DNA of 64,000 nt from Capillimicrobium sp035565675 (GTDB lineage: Bacteria; Actinomycetota; Thermoleophilia; Solirubrobacterales; Solirubrobacteraceae): contig DATMSA010000036.1 in assembly GCA_035565675.1 (NCBI GenBank), positions 27,283 through 91,282 of the forward strand, read 5' to 3'. A program made the translations under genes and the position numbers. Shown piece by piece: positions 35,542 to 43,829 of the stretch (position 1 is its first letter; each line of letters begins with the position of its first letter). The notes under the pieces are model-generated. The model ran no database searches, had not been told where the DNA came from, and worked only from the letters and a program-made list of their open reading frames with translations.

Positions 35542-37452
35542 TCAGCGGGCGAGCGCGGCGAGCCGCAGCGCGAGGTGCACGTCGAGCCGGTGGGCCGGGT
35601 CGTCCCACCGCGGCAGGACGCGCCCGATCGTCCGCAGCCGCTGGCGCAGCGTGTTCGGATGCACGTGCAGCGCCTCGGCCGCGGCACGCACGTCGCGGCC
35701 GAGGTCCAGGTACGTGAGCAGCGTCGCCGCCAGGTCGGCGCCGCGGTCGCGGTCGTGGTCGAGCAGCGGCTGCACCGACTGGCGCACGTACGCGTCGAGC
35801 GCGCCCCGCTCGCGGTCCCCGAACAGGAGCGCGTACGGGCCCAGGGCGGCGGCGTCCTCCACCCCGCCGCGCCGCCCGAGCTCGAGCAGGACCGCCAGGC
35901 TGCGCCGCGCGGCGTCGGCGGCGGCCGGCACGGCGGACGGGGACGCGACCGCGCTCGCGTAGGCGACCGTCACCGGCTCGGCGCAGCGCGCGGCGAAGAG
36001 CCGGCGCACCTCCCCGGCGACCTCGCGGGCCGAGGCGGCGCCGGCGAGGACGAGCAGCCCGCCGTCGACCTCGCCGGCGATCCCCTTCGTCGTCAGGACG
36101 TTGCGCACGATGTCGGTGGCGATGGGCGCCGGCAGGCCCGGCGCGTCGACCGCCATCACGGTCACGCCGGCGTCGAAGTCCACCCCGCGCCGGGCCGCGT
36201 CGTGGGCGAGGCCGGCCGGGTCGCCGCCCTGCCCGCGCACCAGCGCGGTGACGAGGTCGCCGATCGCCCGCTGCTCGGCGGCGCGCACGCGCTCCTGCGA
36301 GAGCAGCACGAGCGCGGCGATCACCGCGCTGCGCTCCAGCGTCCGCACCTTGGCCGCCGACAGCGGCTCGTCGGTGGCCAGCAGCACCCCGCCCTGGACC
36401 ACGCCGCCGCCGGCCGCGGCCGCGACGCGGACGCCGTCCTCGTCGTCGACGGCGATCGCGCGGCCGCCCGCGTGGCTCGCCTCCAGCGCGGCGCGGACCC
36501 GGTCGCCGAGGCGCTCCAGCCGCTCCCGGGCGCCGGCTCCCGCCGCCGCGTGCACGGTCCGCGCGTCGGGCGCGAACACGACGACCGAGCCCGCCATCTC
36601 GCGGGCGACGACGTCGGCCAGGTCCTGCAGGTCGCCGCCGCGGGCGATCAGCGCGGCGAGCTGGTCGTGCACCGAGGCGGCCGCCTCGATCTCGCGCGTC
36701 TGGCGCTGCAGGCGCGCGTTCGTCTCGCGCTCGCGCGCCAGCGCCACCTCGTTGGCCTCGAAGAGGCGCGCGCTCTCGATCGCGACCGCCGCGTGCGCGG
36801 CCAGCGACGACAGCAGCGCGATCTGCGGCGTGGCGTAGGCGCGCTGGTAGCGGTCGGCGACGAACAGGACGCCGATGACCTGGTCCTCGACCAGCAGCGG
36901 CACGCCGAGGATCGAGACGACCTCCTCGTCCCCCACGCTCGCGTCGATCCCGCTGTGGTGCAGGAAGCGCGCGTCGTGCAGGTAGTCGCTGGAGAAGTAC
37001 GGGCACTTCTCGCGCGCGACGTGGCCGCAGATGCCGGTCTCCTTGGCGACGCGGATGCGCTGGAAGCGCTCCGAGATCGTGCCGACGGTGGCGCGCACGT
37101 AGAAGTCGTCGCGCTCGGCGTCGTAGGCCGACAGGTAGGCGATGTCGGTGCGCATGAGCTGGCGCGCGCGGCGGACGATCGCCTGCAGGACGTGCTCGAC
37201 GTCGCGCAGCCCGGTGAAGTCGCGGGCGGTGTCGTAGAGGGCCGACAGCTCGCGCTCGCGCTGCTCCAGGCGCGCGAGGCGGTCGCGCAGGCGGCGCAGG
37301 CGGACGAGGTCCTCGTCGCGCAGCGCGGCCTCGGCCGGGTCCAGCGTGGACGCCGCGGCCTGGACGTCGGAGAAGTCGGCCTGCGCGCCGTGCTCCTCCA
37401 GCCGCGCGAGCAGCGACCGCAGCGAGCTGGACGCGTCGAGTTCCACACTCAT
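35542..37452 (-). CDS. GAF-domain PucR/CdaR-type transcriptional regulator
   Basis: The gene encodes 636 residues. A coiled-coil start (RLRRLRDRLARLEQRERELS) leads into a GAF domain at about residues 75-230 (LMRTDIAYLSAYDAERDDFY, GVPLLVEDQVIGVLFVADRY). A linker and a GGDEF-like regulatory region follow, then the C-terminal PucR helix-turn-helix (AATLLTYLDLGRDVRAAAEA, HVHPNTLRQRLRTIGRVL). Such proteins activate catabolic operons when the GAF domain binds substrate. It is divergent from the HMG-CoA reductase gene and lies just upstream of the ABC importer operon, so it is placed to control both. Confidence 0.9.
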   Translation of the reverse strand: MSVELDASSSLRSLLARLEEHGAQADFSDVQAAASTLDPAEAALRDEDLVRLRRLRDRLARLEQRERELSALYDTARDFTGLRDVEHVLQAIVRRARQLMRTDIAYLSAYDAERDDFYVRATVGTISERFQRIRVAKETGICGHVAREKCPYFSSDYLHDARFLHHSGIDASVGDEEVVSILGVPLLVEDQVIGVLFVADRYQRAYATPQIALLSSLAAHAAVAIESARLFEANEVALARERETNARLQRQTREIEAAASVHDQLAALIARGGDLQDLADVVAREMAGSVVVFAPDARTVHAAAGAGARERLERLGDRVRAALEASHAGGRAIAVDDEDGVRVAAAAGGGVVQGGVLLATDEPLSAAKVRTLERSAVIAALVLLSQERVRAAEQRAIGDLVTALVRGQGGDPAGLAHDAARRGVDFDAGVTVMAVDAPGLPAPIATDIVRNVLTTKGIAGEVDGGLLVLAGAASAREVAGEVRRLFAARCAEPVTVAYASAVASPSAVPAAADAARRSLAVLLELGRRGGVEDAAALGPYALLFGDRERGALDAYVRQSVQPLLDHDRDRGADLAATLLTYLDLGRDVRAAAEALHVHPNTLRQRLRTIGRVLPRWDDPAHRLDVHLALRLAALAR

Positions 37453-37464
37453 GGCCGGGCACTA

Positions 37465-37491
37465 TGTCGCAGCGCACATTGTCGCGTCGCA
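37465..37491. promoter_or_regulatory. Direct repeat in the regulator/HMG-CoA reductase intergenic region
   Basis: TGTCGCAGCGCA (37465-37476) and TGTCGCGTCGCA (37480-37491) match at 10 of 12 positions with starts 15 bases apart. They lie 13-39 bases upstream of the regulator start and 60-86 upstream of the reductase start. The 10-mer GCACATTGTC (37474-37483) bridges the two repeats. This is a plausible operator for the divergent PucR-type regulator. Confidence 0.4.
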
Positions 37492-37550
37492 GGTCGTCTG
37501 GTTGTCTGGCGCCCGCCTCGTTCGCTGATCCGTGCAGGAGGGTCGTCCAG

Positions 37551-38822
37551 ATGTCCGTCAACAGCCGGATGCCCGGCTTCTACAAGCTGTCCCCGCAGGA
37601 GCGGGCCGACCGGGTCGCAGCGTCCCTCGAGGATCCGGCGACCGTCGCCGGGCTCGGCGCCCCGACGCCCGACCTGCTCGCGCTCGCCGACGGCATGATC
37701 GAGAACGCGATCGGCGTGATGCCGGTCCCGCTCGGCGTGGCCGCGAACTTCACGATCAACGGCCGCGACCGGCTCGTGCCGATGGCGACCGAGGAGCCGT
37801 CGGTCGTGGCCGCGGCGAGCAACCTGGCCTCGGTCGCCCGCGCCGGCGGCGGCTTCTTCTGCACCTCGACGCCGCCCGTGATGATCGCCCAGATCCAGGT
37901 GGTCGAGGTCGTCGACCCGTGGGCGGCCCGGGCGCGCCTCTACGAGCAGCGCGAGGCGCTGCTGGCGCTCGCCGCCGAGCAGGACCCGGTGCTGGTCCGC
38001 TTCGGCGGCGGCCCGCGCGACCTGACGATCCGCGTCGTCGAGGGCCCCGGGCGCGCGCACGTCGTCGCCCACCTGCTCGTCGACGTCGGCGACGCGATGG
38101 GCGCCAACGCCGTCAACACGATGGCCGAGGCGCTCGCGCCCGAGGTCGCCCGCATCGCCGGCGGGCGCGTGCTGCTGCGGATCCTCTCCAACAAGGCCGA
38201 CCGGCGGCTGACCCGCGCCCGCGCGACGTTCCCGGCCGAGCAGCTCGGCGGGACCGACGTCGTCGACGCGATCGTCGCCTGCTGCCAGCTCGCCATCGAC
38301 GACCCCTACCGGGCGGCGACCCACAACAAGGGCATCATGAACGGCATCAGCGCCGTCGTCCTGGCCACCGGCAACGACACCCGCGCCGTCGAGGCCGGCT
38401 GCCACAGCCACGCGGTCCGCGACGGCCGCTACACGAGCCTGTCGACGATGGAGCGCGACCGCAACGGCGACCTCGTCGCCACGCTCGAGGTGCCGATGCC
38501 CGTGGGCCTCGTCGGCGGTGCGACGAAGACGCACCCGACCGCCCGCGCCGCGGTCAAGCTGCTGCAGGTCACCACCGCCGTGGAGCTCGCCGAGATCATC
38601 GTCGCCGTCGGCCTGGCCCAGAACGTCGGCGCCGTGCGCGCGCTGGCGACCGAGGGCATCCAGCGCGGCCACATGTCCCTGCACGCGCGCAACATCGCGC
38701 TCGCCGCCGGCGCCACCGGCGACGAGGTCGGCGCGGTGGTCGAGCGGCTGGTCGCCGACGGCCGCGTCCGCCAGGACCACGCCGAGGCGGTCCTGGCCGA
38801 CCTGCGCGCCAACGGTGCATGA
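37551..38822 (+). CDS. mvaA: Degradative hydroxymethylglutaryl-CoA reductase (class II)
   Basis: The product has 423 residues; AGGAGG precedes the ATG at 37551. It follows the Pseudomonas mevalonii enzyme from end to end (its start MSVNSRMPGFYKLSP mirrors MSLDSRLPAF). Catalytic residues are Glu82 (ATEEPSVVAA), Lys260 (THNKGIMNG), Asp276 (TGNDTRAVEA) and His374 (QRGHMSLHARN), each at the expected offset. LLVDVGDAMGAN keeps the Asp linked to NAD(H) use. In P. mevalonii this enzyme oxidises mevalonate plus CoA to HMG-CoA. The ATGA coupling to an HMG-CoA-lyase-like gene favours the same catabolic direction; a biosynthetic role would normally sit with other mevalonate-pathway genes, none of which is here. 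Confidence 0.93.
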   Translation: MSVNSRMPGFYKLSPQERADRVAASLEDPATVAGLGAPTPDLLALADGMIENAIGVMPVPLGVAANFTINGRDRLVPMATEEPSVVAAASNLASVARAGGGFFCTSTPPVMIAQIQVVEVVDPWAARARLYEQREALLALAAEQDPVLVRFGGGPRDLTIRVVEGPGRAHVVAHLLVDVGDAMGANAVNTMAEALAPEVARIAGGRVLLRILSNKADRRLTRARATFPAEQLGGTDVVDAIVACCQLAIDDPYRAATHNKGIMNGISAVVLATGNDTRAVEAGCHSHAVRDGRYTSLSTMERDRNGDLVATLEVPMPVGLVGGATKTHPTARAAVKLLQVTTAVELAEIIVAVGLAQNVGAVRALATEGIQRGHMSLHARNIALAAGATGDEVGAVVERLVADGRVRQDHAEAVLADLRANGA

Positions 38823-39712
38823 GCGGCGCGGCCGCCTGGTCCTGGCCGGACCGGATCGTCCTGCGCGAGGTCGGCCCGCGTGACGGGCTCCAGGGCCGCA
38901 CGCCGCTGGCGGTCGACGATCGCGTCGCGCTGATCCGCGCGCTCGCCGGCGCGGGCCTGAGCGCGATCGAGGTCGGCGCGTTCGTCTCCCCCCGCGCCGT
39001 GCCGTCGATGGCCCGCACGGCGGAGGTGATCGCCCGGCTCGGCCCGCTGCCGGGCGTGCGCCGCACGGTGCTCGTCCCCAACCTGCGCGGCGCGCACGAG
39101 GCGCTGGCCGCCGGGGTCGAGGAGCTGACCGTCACGCTGTCGGCGTCGCCCGAGTACGGCCGGCGCAACATCCGCATGACGCTGGCCGAGTCGCTGCAGC
39201 AGATCGACGAGGTCTGCCGGGCGGCCGGCGGGCGCGCGGTCGCCGTCGACGCGGTGGTGTCGTGCGCGTTCGGGTCGCCCTACGACGACGCGCTGGGCGT
39301 CGACGAGATCGCCGCGCTCGCCGACCGGCTGCGCGCGCTCGGCTGCGCCGCGGTCACGTACGCCGACACGACCGGGCTGGCCACGCCCCGGCGCGTGCGC
39401 GAGCTGGTCGAGGCCGTGGGCGCCGGCGACGGCATGCACTTCCACGACAGCCGCGGCACCGCGCTGCTGAACGTGTTCGCCGCGCTCCTGCTCGGGGTCC
39501 GCCGCTTCGACGCGTCGATCGCCGGCCTGGGCGGGTCCCCGTTCGCGACCGGCGCCGCCGGCAACGTCGCCACCGAGCAGGTCGTGGACCTGTGCGCCGA
39601 CCTCGGCGTCGCGACCGGCGTCGACGCCCACGCGCTGGCGGCCGCCACCCGGCTCGTGCGGCGGCTCCTGGACCACGCATCGGCGCCCGAGGCCGACTCG
39701 CAGCCGGCCTGA
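38819..39712 (+). CDS. HMG-CoA-lyase-like enzyme with altered catalytic-loop Cys
   Basis: The product has 297 residues from an ATG overlapping the reductase stop. The HMGL-like TIM barrel includes REVGPRDGLQ (Asp22), VVSCAFGSPYD, TYADTTGLATP and the metal ligands His207/His209 in GMHFHDSRGTALLN. The mobile loop normally reads GLGGCP, whose Cys is the catalytic residue of HMG-CoA lyases. Here it is GLGGSPFATGAAGN, with Ser240. The expected reaction is HMG-CoA to acetoacetate plus acetyl-CoA. The Cys-to-Ser change may slow this or indicate a related hydroxyacyl-CoA substrate. Confidence 0.85.
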   Translation: MSGAAAWSWPDRIVLREVGPRDGLQGRTPLAVDDRVALIRALAGAGLSAIEVGAFVSPRAVPSMARTAEVIARLGPLPGVRRTVLVPNLRGAHEALAAGVEELTVTLSASPEYGRRNIRMTLAESLQQIDEVCRAAGGRAVAVDAVVSCAFGSPYDDALGVDEIAALADRLRALGCAAVTYADTTGLATPRRVRELVEAVGAGDGMHFHDSRGTALLNVFAALLLGVRRFDASIAGLGGSPFATGAAGNVATEQVVDLCADLGVATGVDAHALAAATRLVRRLLDHASAPEADSQPA

Positions 39713-39734
39713 GCGCGCCGGTTCCGTCCGGCCC

Positions 39735-39930
39735 CGCTCCTACGGTCCCGTCCGCCCCGCCCATACCCCGGGGTGACGGGAGACGCAGCGAAGTCCGGTG
39801 AGATCCCGGCGCTGTCCCGCAACGGTGATGCCCTCGCACGAGGGATGAGCCCGGTCGCCTGCCTCCCGTCGTTGGAACGTCCTCGGTAGAAGGACCGCCC
39901 TTCGGCGCCGCACCGGCGTGCGCGCCCACC
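39735..39930 (+). promoter_or_regulatory. Cobalamin (B12) riboswitch
   Basis: The core runs about 39771-39871. The closing stem is GACGGGAG (39775-39782) with CTCCCGTC (39863-39870). Inside lie GAAGTCCGGTGAGATCCCGG, then GCTGTCCCGCAACGGT, and the conserved 3' B12-box-like GAGCCCGGTCGCCTGCC. These are the usual order and spacing of the aptamer. Downstream, CCTTCC (39938-39943) can pair with GGAAGG (39960-39965) in the nrdB Shine-Dalgarno sequence, suggesting translational control. High cobalamin should lower nrdBA expression. Outer limits are approximate. Confidence 0.85.
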
Positions 39931-39967
39931 GGACGGCCCTTCCCCGCACGAACGCCGGAGGAAGGCG

Positions 39968-41053
39968 ATGCAGACGCAGTACACGATCGGAGACCGGACC
40001 TTCGTCCTCGACCAGGGCAAGGCGGAGGCCGCGCTCGCGGCCAAGCGCGTGGTCGGCGGCCGCGAGACGATGACCTTCAACCTGCTCCCGCTGCGCTACG
40101 GCTGGGCTTACGAGCTGTACCGCACGATGAAGGCCAACCACTGGGAGCCGGAGGACATCCCGATGGGCCGCGACGTCGAGCAGTGGCGCGATGCGCGAGC
40201 GCTCAGCGACGTCGACCGCTGGATCGTGCGCATGGGCATCGGCTACTTCAGCGCCGCCGAGGGGATCGTCGGCGACAACATCCTCCACGTCGTGCGCGAG
40301 CTGGTCACCGCGTCGGAGCTGAAGCTCGTCCTCGGCCGCCACGCCCACGAGGAGAACATCCACGCCGACAGCCTGCTCTACATGATCTCCTCGCTGGGGA
40401 TCGACCCGCACGAGTGCGAGGCGATGTTCGACGACATCCCGACGATCGTCGCCAAGAACGCGTTCGTCACCGGCGTGTCGCGGGAGCTGCGCCGCGACCT
40501 CGACATGGCCGACCCGCGCGCCAAGCAGCTGCTGGCCAAGAACGTCTTCGTGTTCGGCCAGTGCATGGAGGGCACCCAGTTCTACGGGCTGTTCGGGATG
40601 ATCCTGTCGCTCTACCGGCAGGGCAAGCTGCCCGGCGTCGGGACGATGTTCCGCTACACGCTGCGCGACGAGAGCAACCACATCGAGCTCTTCCGCCGGC
40701 TGCTGCGCGAGCTCGTCGACGAGAACCCGGAGATCTGGACCGACGCGTTCCGAACCGAGCTGCGCGAGCTGATGGCCGAGGCCGTCGCGCTGGAGAAGCG
40801 CTTCATCGCCGACTGCCTGCCCGTCGAGGCGGTGGGCCTGTCGGCCGGCGAGTTCGGCCGCTACGTCGACTTCATCGCCGACCGCCGCCTGACCGGCTGC
40901 GGCCTGGCCCCGCTCAACGCCCACGTCGAGAACCCGCTGCCCTGGCTGGCGGAGCTGATGGACGTGCGCAAGGAGCAGAACTTCTTCGAGGGCCGCGTCA
41001 CCGAGTACCGCAGAGCCTCCGCCCTGGCCCTGGTCGCCGACGACGAACTGTGA
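39968..41053 (+). CDS. nrdB: Ribonucleotide reductase R2 (beta) subunit lacking the radical tyrosine
   Basis: This 361-residue ferritin-fold radical-generating subunit has GGAGGAAGG as its ribosome site. Metal ligands are Glu98 (FSAAEGIVGD), Glu129 and His132 (HEENIHADS), Glu201 (CMEGTQFYG), and Glu235 and His238 (RDESNHIEL). The first ligand is Glu rather than Asp, as in the Chlamydia-like class Ic branch. The position of the tyrosyl radical (four after His132) is Leu136. The cofactor is therefore likely to be a Mn/Fe or Mn-Mn centre, not a tyrosyl radical, though the exact subclass cannot be fixed from sequence. It works with NrdA to make deoxynucleotides. Confidence 0.92.
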   Translation: MQTQYTIGDRTFVLDQGKAEAALAAKRVVGGRETMTFNLLPLRYGWAYELYRTMKANHWEPEDIPMGRDVEQWRDARALSDVDRWIVRMGIGYFSAAEGIVGDNILHVVRELVTASELKLVLGRHAHEENIHADSLLYMISSLGIDPHECEAMFDDIPTIVAKNAFVTGVSRELRRDLDMADPRAKQLLAKNVFVFGQCMEGTQFYGLFGMILSLYRQGKLPGVGTMFRYTLRDESNHIELFRRLLRELVDENPEIWTDAFRTELRELMAEAVALEKRFIADCLPVEAVGLSAGEFGRYVDFIADRRLTGCGLAPLNAHVENPLPWLAELMDVRKEQNFFEGRVTEYRRASALALVADDEL

Positions 41054-41065
41054 GCGAGCACCGCC

Positions 41066-43828
41066 ATGACCCTCGCCGAGCTTCCCGCCCTGCACCCGCC
41101 CGGCACGCTGCGCCTCATCCGCCGCAGCGGCCACGTCGTCGCCTGGAACGAGCGCAAGATCGAGGCCGCGGTCGCCAAGGCGTTCGCCTCGCGCGGCCTG
41201 CCGGCCGACCCCGCCGGCCCGCTGGCCGCGCGCGTGACGCGGCGCGCCCGCGACCTCGGCCAGGTCTACGTCCCGATCGAGACCGTCCAGGACCTCGTCC
41301 AGGAGGAGCTCGTCCTCGCCGGCCACATGCGCGTGGCCGAGAGCTACATCGTCTATCGCGCCGAACGCGCCCGCCGCCGCGCCGAGCAGGACCCGCCGCC
41401 GGTCCCGGCCACGCCGCTCGGCGTCGTCGAGGACGACGGCCGCGAGACCGCGTGGACGGGCGCCGACCTGCGCGCGCGGATCGCGTTCGCCTCGATCGGC
41501 CTCGACCTCGACCTCGACGCCGAGACGCTGGAGCGCGAGCTGCGCCGCTCGATCCACGCCGGCATCCGGCGCGCCGACCTCGGCCGCACGATCGTGCTGA
41601 ACGCCAAGGCGCTGGTCGAGCGCGACAGCGAGTACTCCCGCTTCGCCGGGCGCATCCTGCTCACCTTCGTCTACGAGGAGACGCTCGGCTGGGACATCGA
41701 GCGCGACGGCATCGGCGGGCTGCGCGACCTGCACCGCGCGGCGCTCGAGCCGACCCTGCGGCGCGGCGTCGAGATCGGGCGCATCGACCCGGCGCTCCTG
41801 GAGTACGACCTGCCGCGCCTGGCGGGCGCGCTGGACCCGACCGCCGACCTGGACTTCGACTTCCTCGGCCTGCAGACGCTCTACGACCGCTACCTGCAGG
41901 TCGACAAGACCGGCGACCGGCCGGTGCGCATCGAGGCGCCGCAGGTCTTCTGGCTGCGCGTGGCGATGGGCGTCTGCCTCCCCGAGACCGGCGACCGCGA
42001 GGCGCGCGTGCTCGACCTGTACGCCGCCTACAAGGAGCGCCGCTTCTGCTCCTCGACGCCGACGCTGTTCAACGCCGGCACCCCCCATTCGCAGCTCAGC
42101 TCCTGCTACCTGTACGTCATCCAGGACACGCTGGCCTCGATCGTCGGCCGCGGCATCGCCGAGAACGCGATGTGCAGCAAGTGGGCCGGCGGGCTGGGCG
42201 GCTCGTGGACGGCGGTGCGCGGCACCGGCAGCCACATCGAGTCGACCAACGGCGAGAGCCAGGGCGTCGTGCCGTTCCTGAAGATGCACAACGACCAGCT
42301 CGTCGCCGTCAACCAGGGCGGCAAGCGGGCCGGCTCGGGCTGCGCGTACCTGGAGACGTGGCACAACGACATCCGCGACTTCCTCCAGCTCCGCCGCAAC
42401 ACCGGCGACGACCGCCGCCGCACCCACGACATGAACACCGCCAACTGGGTGCCCGACCTGTTCATGCAGCGCGTGGAGGCGCGCGAGCACTGGACGCTGT
42501 TTCGCGCCAACGAGGTGCCCGAGCTGCACGAGACCTACGGGCGCGCGTTCGAGGCGCGCTACCTGGAGGCCGAGCGGCGCGCGGAGGCGGGCGAGATCTT
42601 CGGCGAGCGGGTGCCCGCGATCGAGCTGTGGAAGGAGATGCTGCGGCTGCTGTTCGAGACCGGGCACCCGTGGATCACGTTCAAGGACCCGTGCAACGTC
42701 CGCTCGCCGCAGGACCACGCGGGCGTCGTCCACTCGTCGAACCTGTGCACGGAGATCACGCTGAACACGAGCGAGGAGGAGACCGCGGTCTGCAACCTCG
42801 GCTCGATCGTGATCGACCGCCACCTCGACGCCGACGGCGAGATCGATCACGAGAAGCTGCGGGCCACGGTGCGCGTCGCCGTGCGCGCGCTCGACGACGT
42901 GATCGACGTCAACTTCCATCCCACCGAGCCGGCCCGGACGGCGAACCTGCGCCACCGGCCGGTCGGCCTGGGCGTGATGGGGCTGCAGTACGCGCTGTAC
43001 CGCAAGGGCCTGGCGTTCGACGCGCCGGAGGCGATCGCATTCTCCGACGAGATGATGGAGGCGATCGCCTACCACGCCTACGAGGCGTCCAGCGACCTCG
43101 CCGCCGAGCGCGGCCGCTACCCCAGCTACGCGGGCAGCAAGTGGGACCGCGGGCTGCTGCCCCAGGACACGCTCGACCTGCTCGAGCAGGAGCGCGGCCT
43201 GCCGATCCAGGTGCCCCGCGGCGGCCTCATGGACTGGACGCCGCTGCGCGAGAAGATCGCCCGCCAGGGGATGCGCAACAGCAACGTGCTGGCGATCGCG
43301 CCGACGGCGACGATCGCCAACATCATGGGCACGTCGCCGTGCATCGAGCCGATGTACAAGAACCTGTTCGCGAAGTCGAACCTGTCGGGTGACTTCACGG
43401 TCCTCAACCCGTACCTCGTGCGCGACCTGAAGGCGGCGGGCGCGTGGTCGCCGGAGGTGGCCGAGCAGCTCAAGTACTTCGACGGCGACCTGTCGGAGAT
43501 CCCGGCGATCCCGGCCGAGATCCGCGACCGCTACCGCACGGCGTTCCAGGTCGACCCGGCGGCGCTGATCGACGCGGCCGCGCGCCGGCAGAAGTGGATC
43601 GACCAGTCGCAGTCGCTGAACCTGTTCCTCGCCGAGCCCGACCTGAAGGCGATGTCGCACATGTACCGGCGCGCGTGGCACGCGGGCCTGAAGACGACGT
43701 ACTACCTGCGCACGCTGGGCGCCTCGTCGATCGAGAAGGCGACGGTGACCGCGGCCGCGCCCGACGCCGCGGCGGCCTGCTCGATCGACGCGATGCGCAC
43801 CGGCGAGGCGTGCGAGGCCTGCCAGTGA
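41066..43828 (+). CDS. nrdA: Class I ribonucleotide reductase catalytic (alpha) subunit
   Basis: The gene encodes 920 residues. An N-terminal ATP-cone (TLRLIRRSGHVVAWNERKIE, about residues 12-100) provides activity control. The barrel contains the redox Cys in SSCYLYVIQ, the NxCxE motif in SSNLCTEITLN, the second redox Cys in AVCNLGSI, and the radical-transfer Tyr pair in KTTYYLRTLG. The C-terminus EACEACQ holds the CxxC that re-reduces the active site. It starts 13 bases after nrdB, within the same riboswitch-led transcript. A long open antisense frame is a composition shadow. Confidence 0.95.
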   Translation: MTLAELPALHPPGTLRLIRRSGHVVAWNERKIEAAVAKAFASRGLPADPAGPLAARVTRRARDLGQVYVPIETVQDLVQEELVLAGHMRVAESYIVYRAERARRRAEQDPPPVPATPLGVVEDDGRETAWTGADLRARIAFASIGLDLDLDAETLERELRRSIHAGIRRADLGRTIVLNAKALVERDSEYSRFAGRILLTFVYEETLGWDIERDGIGGLRDLHRAALEPTLRRGVEIGRIDPALLEYDLPRLAGALDPTADLDFDFLGLQTLYDRYLQVDKTGDRPVRIEAPQVFWLRVAMGVCLPETGDREARVLDLYAAYKERRFCSSTPTLFNAGTPHSQLSSCYLYVIQDTLASIVGRGIAENAMCSKWAGGLGGSWTAVRGTGSHIESTNGESQGVVPFLKMHNDQLVAVNQGGKRAGSGCAYLETWHNDIRDFLQLRRNTGDDRRRTHDMNTANWVPDLFMQRVEAREHWTLFRANEVPELHETYGRAFEARYLEAERRAEAGEIFGERVPAIELWKEMLRLLFETGHPWITFKDPCNVRSPQDHAGVVHSSNLCTEITLNTSEEETAVCNLGSIVIDRHLDADGEIDHEKLRATVRVAVRALDDVIDVNFHPTEPARTANLRHRPVGLGVMGLQYALYRKGLAFDAPEAIAFSDEMMEAIAYHAYEASSDLAAERGRYPSYAGSKWDRGLLPQDTLDLLEQERGLPIQVPRGGLMDWTPLREKIARQGMRNSNVLAIAPTATIANIMGTSPCIEPMYKNLFAKSNLSGDFTVLNPYLVRDLKAAGAWSPEVAEQLKYFDGDLSEIPAIPAEIRDRYRTAFQVDPAALIDAAARRQKWIDQSQSLNLFLAEPDLKAMSHMYRRAWHAGLKTTYYLRTLGASSIEKATVTAAAPDAAAACSIDAMRTGEACEACQ

Positions 43829-43829
43829 G

